NCBI GenBank assembly: GCA_030530185.1
Contig: JAUMVL010000114.1
Coordinates: 1-5,661, forward strand
Source: Clostridia bacterium
GTDB taxonomy: Bacteria > Bacillota > Clostridia > Christensenellales > CAG-138
Direction of reading: 5' to 3'
DNA length: 5,661 nt
The translations under genes were made by a program, and so were the position numbers. The notes under the pieces were generated by a model. It was not told the origin of the DNA. It saw nothing but the letters and a program-made list of their open reading frames with translations, and searched no databases. Positions within the stretch are counted from its first letter, which is position 1, and every line of letters starts with the position of its first letter. Of the stretch, positions 1-3,994 are shown piece after piece.

Positions 1-765
1 CTGGTTGTGCTCCTCAGCCACAGCATTGTAGCTCGCCGCGCGCTCATTGTAGGTTTCGACCGAAGCGTTGTACTCCTCCGCAGCTGCCTCATATGCATCA
101 AACTCTGCATTATACCGTTCCACCGCTTCGTTGAAGAGATTGACTTCTTCATTGTAAAGACGGATTTTCTCGTTTGCTTCTTCGTCGCTCAGGCCGGTGA
201 GGTCCGGCTCAACCGGAGACACAGGGGCTTCCGGCGCGCTGCCGATAAAAGCTTCCGGTGCCAAAGGCATCCCGCTGTCGGCTGCCGTCTCTTCAAAAGC
301 GGCATCGTCGGCCTCTTCATTGTCTGCTTCGTCTTCGACAGCGTTTTCAGCCTCGATCTCGCCGCTGTCGGCCGTCGTCTCTTCGGGTGCGGCATCGTCG
401 GCTTCTTCATTGTCTGCTTCATCTTCGGCGGTGTTCTCAGCCTCGATCTCACCGCTGTCCGCTGCCGTTTCTTCAAAAGCGGCATCGTCGGCTTCTTCAT
501 TGTCTGCTTCATCTTCGGCGGTGTTCTCAACCTCGATCTCACCGCTGTCCGCTGCCGTCTCTTCAAAAGCGGCATCGTCGGATTCTGCTTCGTCTTCGGT
601 CTCTACAGCCTCGCTGCTCTCAGCCGGATTGTTGGCAACTTCCGCGACGGAGCTGCCGGTATTCTCTTCTGTGTTCGATTCATCCGCGAACGCCGCCATC
701 GGCATCAGACCGGCCGTCAGGCAAAGAACGAGGGCAAATGCAAGAATGTTTCTGAGCTTTTTCAT
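1..765 (-). CDS. Secreted acidic repeat protein with aromatic-Asn heptads (3' end of gene outside window)
   Basis: The family is not recognised. Reading starts at the ATG at 765-763, six bases after a consensus AGGAGG (777-772), and stays open for 255 codons to the window edge, so the C-terminus is missing. Residues 1-27 form a type I signal peptide: MKKLRN, a hydrophobic core, then an A-F-A cleavage site before D28. Residues 28-199 contain no Lys, Arg or His and are dominated by Glu, Asp and Ala. Within them are a partial unit (57-75) and three full 30-residue tandem units (76-105, 106-135, 136-165). A Pro-rich linker (about 166-190) leads to eight heptad starts from residue 204, of the form YNEEVNL, FNEAVER, YNAEFDA and so on, predicting a helix or coiled coil. 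It is therefore probably exported and either cell-surface or secreted; an anchor could lie in the missing part. Cys15 sits in the signal core without a good lipobox, so I do not call it a lipoprotein. Export is well supported; function is unknown. Confidence 0.88.
   Translation of the reverse strand, partial: MKKLRNILAFALVLCLTAGLMPMAAFADESNTEENTGSSVAEVANNPAESSEAVETEDEAESDDAAFEETAADSGEIEVENTAEDEADNEEADDAAFEETAADSGEIEAENTAEDEADNEEADDAAPEETTADSGEIEAENAVEDEADNEEADDAAFEETAADSGMPLAPEAFIGSAPEAPVSPVEPDLTGLSDEEANEKIRLYNEEVNLFNEAVERYNAEFDAYEAAAEEYNASVETYNERAASYNAVAEEHNQ
271..597 (-). repeat. 90-bp in-frame tandem repeat encoding a 30-residue acidic unit
   Basis: Three complete 90-bp units lie at 451-540, 361-450 and 271-360, preceded in reading order by a 57-bp partial unit at 541-597. 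By eye, units 451-540 and 361-450 differ at 10 of 90 bases, and units 451-540 and 271-360 also at 10. The partial unit matches the first full unit at 38 of 39 bases over 541-579, then carries a 9-base in-frame deletion. Each unit begins EIEVEN or EIEAEN and ends AADSG or TADSG. The near identity and preserved frame point to recent expansion by slippage or recombination, so copy number may differ between strains. Confidence 0.93.
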
Positions 766-800
766 TTGGTTCCTCCTGAATAATTTCTTTTGATGATGCA

Positions 801-863
801 ATTATAAAGGACGTACCATCAACAAAGCCGTCAATATTTTAAATTAAATTGCGCATTTTTCAA
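801..863 (-). promoter_or_regulatory. Candidate promoters for the acidic repeat protein
   Basis: Two overlapping candidates exist on the minus strand. The better-spaced one is TTGAAA (863-858), 16 bases, TAAAAT (841-836), which would give a leader of roughly 63 bases. The second has a perfect TATAAT (806-801), but its only good -35, TTGACG (834-829), is 22 bases away, which is too far for a standard sigma-A promoter. The surrounding DNA is strongly AT-rich. Which one is used cannot be decided from sequence. Confidence 0.4.
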
Positions 864-960
864 AGTTTAATTGATTGATTTCTCTTTGACAAACAAACCC
901 ATCCAATTTTGTCGGTTCGTCGCAAAAAACAACATCCGTGTTTTCTGCTTACTCGTTTCT

Positions 961-1047
961 AAGCGAAGGACTCGCCTGCTCCGCTTAAAACATCGCACTG
1001 CGATGTTTTTGCAGCAGCTTAGCTGCTGCCGCGACGTTCGAGTCCTT
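961..1047. repeat. Multi-hairpin intergenic element bounded by T-arm-like inverted repeats
   Basis: AAGGACTCG (966-974) and CGAGTCCTT (1039-1047) form a 9-bp inverted repeat enclosing two perfect hairpins: a 10-bp stem with ACT loop (987-996 with 1000-1009) and an 8-bp stem with TTA loop (1011-1018 with 1022-1029). A further AAGCG/CGCTT pair (961-965 with 982-986) would compete with the outer stem. GTTCGAGTCCTT (1036-1047) is the exact 12-base sequence of the T-loop and 3' T-stem of the neighbouring tRNA-Trp, on the opposite strand. Open frames across this stretch on both strands are low-quality and look spurious. It may be a non-coding structured element, an intergenic repeat, or debris of a tRNA-associated duplication. 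Together with the AT-rich stretch 781-960, where I see only candidate promoters, it fills the roughly 330-base gene-free gap. Confidence 0.6.
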
Positions 1048-1059
1048 GGAACAAAGCTT

Positions 1060-1098
1060 CCAATGAAAAAGCCACCCAATGGGTGGCTTTTTCATTGG
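1060..1098 (-). terminator. Bidirectional intrinsic terminator of tRNA-Trp
   Basis: Bases 1060-1077 and 1081-1098 form a perfect 18-bp inverted repeat around a 3-base loop. The GC-rich core GCCACCC/GGGTGGC is flanked by five A on one side and five T on the other, so it reads as a rho-independent terminator in both directions. The distal three bases of the stem (1096-1098) are also the encoded CCA end of the tRNA. It probably ends both the tRNA transcript and any read-through from the dipeptidase gene. Confidence 0.9.
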
Positions 1099-1169
1099 CA
1101 GGGGCAGAAGGACTCGAACCCTCAAGAACGGTTTTGGAGACCGCTATGTTACCATTACATCATGCCCCT
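1096..1169 (-). tRNA. tRNA-Trp (anticodon CCA)
   Basis: The minus strand folds into a complete cloverleaf. The acceptor stem is AGGGGCA/TGCCCCT (1169-1163 with 1106-1100), the D arm ATGT/ACAT, and the anticodon stem GCGGT/ACCGT. The seven-base loop is CTCCAAA, with anticodon CCA at 1137-1135, which reads UGG. The variable loop has 4 bases, and the T arm is GAGGG/CCTTC with loop TTCGAGT. The discriminator is G (1099), as expected for bacterial tRNA-Trp, and CCA (1098-1096) is encoded. The mature body is 71 bases plus CCA. It has its own near-perfect promoter and terminator, so it is a single-gene unit that can also receive read-through from the dipeptidase gene upstream. Confidence 0.97.
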
Positions 1170-1186
1170 TTGGCGGCAACGGATGT

Positions 1187-1215
1187 ATTATAGCACCCGT
1201 TTCGTCGTTTGTCAA
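1187..1215 (-). promoter_or_regulatory. Consensus sigma-A promoter of tRNA-Trp
   Basis: TTGACA (1215-1210), a 17-base spacer and TATAAT (1192-1187) match consensus at all twelve positions, and a TGC just before the -10 makes it an extended -10 promoter. The start point should fall near 1180, giving a leader of about ten bases before the tRNA at 1169. The -35 box contains the TGA stop codon (1214-1212) of the upstream dipeptidase gene. Confidence 0.93.
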
Positions 1216-2141
1216 ACAAATTGTACAATATAATCGTGCAAATTTCGGTATGCAATCCGTTCGACTTCAGTCGAAGAAAAACCCGCCCGTTCGAGTCCGA
1301 CGCACAGATCCTGCAATCTCGACGGGTTCGGAAGATCGAGCGGATAACGCGTCATTCCATCGAAATCCGATCCGAGACATACGGCATTTACACCCGCAAT
1401 CTCAACCGCATGACAGATATGGCGCACGATATCGTCGATCGTGGCGGTACCGCTTTTGGTCAGCTGCGGGCCGTAATAGTTGATCCCGACCACGCCGCCG
1501 CGCCGTCCGATCTCGCGGATATGTTCATCTTTCAAAGCACGCGGCACGTTGCACAGCGCACGGCAGTTGGAGTGTGACGCAAAGATCGGCGTCTCGCTCC
1601 ACTTTAACGCATCCTCAATGCCGGCGTCCGAAAGATGCGAGACATCAAATGCCATGCCGAGCCGGTTCATTTCCTGCAAGAGCGCCTTCCCGTCCTTGGT
1701 CAATCCCTTCGGCCGCTTGCCCTGTGCGGCGCCCGCAAGCTCGTTGTTGCTGTTCCACGTAAACGTTGCGGCGCGCACGCCGAGCCGGTACAAATCGCGC
1801 AGGATCGATGGCGAAGCCTCGCAGCACTCGGCGCCTTCGATGGTCAGCAGCGTCGCCATCTGTTCCCCTGCCGGATCATAATCGCGCGTGAGCTTGCACA
1901 GATACGGTTCATTCTCGACCATATCGTAATAGCGGTCGATCATCAGCAGCACCTGTTCGAGCGGCGGCACCTCGAGCGACGTATCCGTCCATGCCGCGAA
2001 GAACTGCAGCCGTACATTTCCGGCTTTGAGATTCGACAGGGTCATCGTCTGATCCCGCTTTCCGGATTGAATGTTCCAGCCGTATTCCATCGCACCGTAG
2101 AGATAGTCGCAATGGGCATCGGCAATCGGATAAAGCATCAT
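1212..2141 (-). CDS. Membrane dipeptidase-like enzyme, peptidase family M19
   Basis: This is a zinc-dependent dipeptidase of the renal dipeptidase (M19) family, which hydrolyses dipeptides. It has no signal peptide or membrane segment, so it is probably cytoplasmic, in peptide salvage. From the chosen start it is 309 residues, within the usual bacterial size. Numbered from that Met, it shows ADAHCD with metal ligands His10 and Asp12, the bridging Glu102 in TIEGAE, FDVSH with His169, SHSN with His190, and LGSDFDG at 257-262. The order and spacing match the family's binuclear zinc site. I chose the ATG at 2141 (or the adjacent one at 2138) because AGAGGA lies at 2151-2146. A longer frame beginning at 2189 has no clear ribosome site and starts inside the rny terminator loop. 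No terminator precedes the tRNA promoter, so transcripts may run through tRNA-Trp. No separate promoter is evident in the 68-base gap, so expression may rely on partial read-through from rny. True substrate is unknown. Confidence 0.93.
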   Translation of the reverse strand: MMLYPIADAHCDYLYGAMEYGWNIQSGKRDQTMTLSNLKAGNVRLQFFAAWTDTSLEVPPLEQVLLMIDRYYDMVENEPYLCKLTRDYDPAGEQMATLLTIEGAECCEASPSILRDLYRLGVRAATFTWNSNNELAGAAQGKRPKGLTKDGKALLQEMNRLGMAFDVSHLSDAGIEDALKWSETPIFASHSNCRALCNVPRALKDEHIREIGRRGGVVGINYYGPQLTKSGTATIDDIVRHICHAVEIAGVNAVCLGSDFDGMTRYPLDLPNPSRLQDLCVGLERAGFSSTEVERIAYRNLHDYIVQFV

Positions 2142-2145
2142 AAAA

Positions 2146-2151
2146 TCCTCT
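2146..2151 (-). promoter_or_regulatory. Ribosome binding site deciding the dipeptidase start
   Basis: AGAGGA at 2151-2146 lies 4 bases before the ATG at 2141 and 7 before the ATG at 2138. The site favours these tandem ATGs, probably the second by spacing, over the in-frame ATG at 2189. The protein then begins with the conserved first strand leading into the DAHCD metal motif, without a 16-residue non-conserved extension. Confidence 0.65.
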
Positions 2152-2172
2152 TTTCGCTTGAATTCGGAATAG

Positions 2173-2200
2173 AAAAGGGCATATCGCATCCGATATGCCC
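2173..2200 (-). terminator. Intrinsic terminator after rny
   Basis: A perfect 10-bp stem (GGGCATATCG with CGATATGCCC, 2177-2186 and 2191-2200) has a four-base loop. On the minus strand it is followed by TTTTCTATT. It begins 9 bases past the rny stop codon. The other strand also has a T-rich tail (2206-2215) after the stem, so it could act in both directions. It may be leaky, since the dipeptidase gene just downstream shows no obvious promoter. Confidence 0.75.
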
Positions 2201-2209
2201 CGTCGTTTT

Positions 2210-3760
2210 TTATTTTGCGTAATCGGTTGTGCGGGTCTCGCGGATCACATTGACCTTGATCTGACCCGGATATTCGAGTTCGCTCTCGATCCGTTTTGCG
2301 ATATCGCGTGCAACGACAACGGTTTCCGCGTCGGAGATCTTCTCGGGCTTGACAATGATGCGGATCTCGCGACCGGCCTGAATCGCATAGGAGTAGTCGA
2401 CACCGTCGAAGGAGTTCGCAATCTCCTCGAGCTTCTCCAGACGCTTGATGTAGGTTTCGAGTGTCTCGCGCCGTGCACCGGGACGGGCTGCCGAGATGGC
2501 ATCCGCGGCCTGAACCAGCACCGCTTCAATCGAGTTCGGCTCGACGTCGTTATGGTGTGCCATAATGCAATGGATTACGGCCGCATTCTCACGGTACTTT
2601 TTGGCAAGGTCCGCACCGATCTGCACATGGCTGCCCTCGACCTCGTGGTCGATCGACTTGCCGATATCGTGCAGAAGACCCGCGCGCTTGGCGAGCGTCA
2701 CGTTCGCGCCAAGCTCTGCCGCCATGATTCCGGCAAGATGGGCAACCTCGATCGAATGGCGCAGAACGTTCTGACCGTAGCTGGTGCGATACCGCATCCG
2801 GCCGAGATAACGGACAAGCTCATGATGAATGCCGTGTACACCGACCTCCAAAACGGCTGCCTCGCCGGCTTCGCGGATCTGCGTATCGACTTCCTTCTTG
2901 GCCTTCTCGACCATCTCCTCGATGCGGGCAGGATGGATTCTGCCGTCCATAATCAGCTTTTCAAGGCTGATGCGGGCAATCTCGCGCCGAACCGGATCGA
3001 ACGACGACAAAATGACCGCCTCGGGCGTATCGTCGATGATCAGGTCCACACCGGTTGCAGTTTCGAGCGCACGGATGTTGCGGCCCTCGCGGCCGATGAT
3101 ACGGCCCTTCATTTCATCGTTCGGCAGAGCGACGACGGACACGGTTGCCTCGGCGACTTGATCGGCCGCACAGCGCTGAATGGCCAGCGAAACGATGTTG
3201 CGGGCGCGTTTGTCGGCTTCCTCTTTGGTTTTCTGTTCGATATCGCGCAGCAGGATGGCTGCGTCATGACGTGCTTCCTGCTCAACGTTGCTGATCAGGA
3301 TCGCTTTGGCTTCCTCCGCCGTCAGGCCGGAAATGCGTTCCAGTTCCTCCACCTGCTTGCGGTGCATCTCTTTGATTTCTTCTTCTGTCTTGTCGATTTC
3401 GGCAAGGCGCTTGTTCATCGCCTGCTCGCGCTGCTCGACGCCTTCAAGCTTCTTATCGAGGGATTCCTCGCGTTGGAACAGCCGGCGCTCGGTGCGCTGC
3501 ACCTCGGCACGGCGATCGCGGATTTCCTTGTCCGCTTCGGAACGGATGCGAATCGTTTCTTCTTTTGCTTCGAGGAGCTTTTCCTTGCGGATTTCCTCGG
3601 CCTTCTTTTCCGCCTCATCGTATAGGCGTTTTACGGTGTCTTCCGCTTTTTCGATCTTCGCTTCGGCAACGTTTCTGCGATACTGATAGCCCGCAAAAAC
3701 GCCCGCGCCCGCGCCGACGACCAAAGCGGCCGCGATGAGGACATATTCTAACCAGCCCAT
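2210..3760 (-). CDS. rny: Ribonuclease Y
   Basis: RNase Y is the membrane-bound endoribonuclease that starts mRNA decay in many Firmicutes, cutting single-stranded AU-rich RNA. At 516 residues it is near the 520 of the B. subtilis protein. Residues about 5-25 form one N-terminal transmembrane helix, facing the rest of the protein to the cytoplasm. Residues about 30-190 are a Lys/Glu/Ala-rich coiled coil. A KH RNA-binding domain follows, with its GREG loop at 223-226. The HD domain has RHS with His335, LLHDIGK with the catalytic His364-Asp365 pair, AHHND near 401-405 and AADAISAARPGARRE near 417-431, the usual metal-site segments. The C-terminal domain is complete, ending DYAK. The start at 3760 has GGAGA six bases upstream. 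It has its own promoter after polC and a terminator before the dipeptidase, so it looks monocistronic. Nothing is missing or unusual in the protein. Confidence 0.98.
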   Translation of the reverse strand: MGWLEYVLIAAALVVGAGAGVFAGYQYRRNVAEAKIEKAEDTVKRLYDEAEKKAEEIRKEKLLEAKEETIRIRSEADKEIRDRRAEVQRTERRLFQREESLDKKLEGVEQREQAMNKRLAEIDKTEEEIKEMHRKQVEELERISGLTAEEAKAILISNVEQEARHDAAILLRDIEQKTKEEADKRARNIVSLAIQRCAADQVAEATVSVVALPNDEMKGRIIGREGRNIRALETATGVDLIIDDTPEAVILSSFDPVRREIARISLEKLIMDGRIHPARIEEMVEKAKKEVDTQIREAGEAAVLEVGVHGIHHELVRYLGRMRYRTSYGQNVLRHSIEVAHLAGIMAAELGANVTLAKRAGLLHDIGKSIDHEVEGSHVQIGADLAKKYRENAAVIHCIMAHHNDVEPNSIEAVLVQAADAISAARPGARRETLETYIKRLEKLEEIANSFDGVDYSYAIQAGREIRIIVKPEKISDAETVVVARDIAKRIESELEYPGQIKVNVIRETRTTDYAK

Positions 3761-3783
3761 TTCATTCTCCGATCTATAATAAT

Positions 3784-3809
3784 ATAACCGAGCACAACTG
3801 CCCGGTTAT
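3784..3809 (-). other. Hairpin in the rny leader
   Basis: Bases 3784-3794 and 3799-3809 pair as an 11-bp stem with one G-T wobble and a four-base loop. In the rny transcript the stem ends about 23 bases before the start codon, just upstream of the GGAGA ribosome site. The following sequence, ATTATTATAG, is AU-rich but not a clean U-run, so I do not call it a terminator or attenuator. It could protect the 5' region, set up a cleavage site, or influence ribosome access. Confidence 0.55.
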
Positions 3810-3924
3810 TTCACTTCTAAACTTATGAATAGCAGCACACAACGCAAGAAGGGTTGCCGCAAAACCAACCAAATCAGAAATTTATCAATAAACGCACAAG
3901 GCAGTGCAGGATTACTCAATATTT

Positions 3925-3953
3925 ATTTTAACGAATGTGTGCCCGAAAGTCAA
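3925..3953 (-). promoter_or_regulatory. rny: Sigma-A promoter of rny
   Basis: TTGACT (3953-3948), a 17-base spacer and TAAAAT (3930-3925) make a strong housekeeping-type promoter reading toward rny. The predicted start near 3918 gives an untranslated leader of about 157 bases. The promoter lies inside a perfect inverted repeat: the -35 is in the repeat's central gap and one arm fills most of the -35/-10 spacer. Confidence 0.8.
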
Positions 3954-3964
3954 GCACACATTCG
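3932..3964. repeat. Perfect 11-bp inverted repeat over the rny promoter (operator-like, or polC 3' stem)
   Basis: CGAATGTGTGC (3932-3942) and GCACACATTCG (3954-3964) are exact inverted copies separated by 11 bases, so arm centres are 22 bp apart, about two helical turns. This geometry suits a dimeric DNA-binding regulator that would block RNA polymerase. The repeat also lies 31 bases past the polC stop and could form a 3' stem-loop in that mRNA, but it is followed by TTAAAATAAA rather than a U-run, so it is a poor intrinsic terminator. No better polC terminator is visible. Confidence 0.7.
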
Positions 3965-3994
3965 CAAAAAGCTTGGTTTTGTTTGGAGGTTTTT

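Noticed and set aside
189..575. Minus-strand frame of 128 codons, Lys/Arg/Pro-rich
   Set aside because: It is another frame of the same tandem repeat and overlaps the acidic protein entirely; the repeat lacks stops in several frames for compositional reasons.
7..793. Long plus-strand open frames of 165-258 codons across the acidic repeat region
   Set aside because: They are antisense shadows. The minus strand has a strong ribosome site, a signal peptide and an in-frame repeat; the plus frames give low-complexity Ser/Ala- or Arg/Cys-rich peptides with no ribosome site.
987..1010. AAAACATCGC/GCGATGTTTT hairpin as a stand-alone terminator
   Set aside because: It has A and T flanks but a weak AT-rich stem, and no upstream gene needs it, since the stronger 18-bp terminator at 1060-1098 comes first.
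1030..1059. Second tRNA or tRNA fragment on the plus strand ending near GTTCGAGTCC
   Set aside because: The flanking bases do not form a T stem (CGACG against CCTTG), and no acceptor or anticodon arm is present.
966..1116. Direct repeat AAGGACTCG (966-974 and 1108-1116) as attL/attR of an element integrated in tRNA-Trp
   Set aside because: Only 9 bases are identical, the interval is about 140 bases with no integrase or cargo, and the tRNA is intact with its own terminator. It fits the hairpin element better than an attachment-site pair.
871..1483. Plus-strand frames of 120 and 134 codons, and a 70-codon minus frame, over the hairpins, terminator and tRNA
   Set aside because: They read through an intrinsic terminator and a tRNA gene (peptides such as KDSNPQ come from the tRNA's complement) and have no domain or ribosome site.
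2195..3625. 476-codon plus-strand frame
   Set aside because: It lies opposite rny, whose protein is complete and matches RNase Y from end to end. The antisense frame is a by-product of codon usage.
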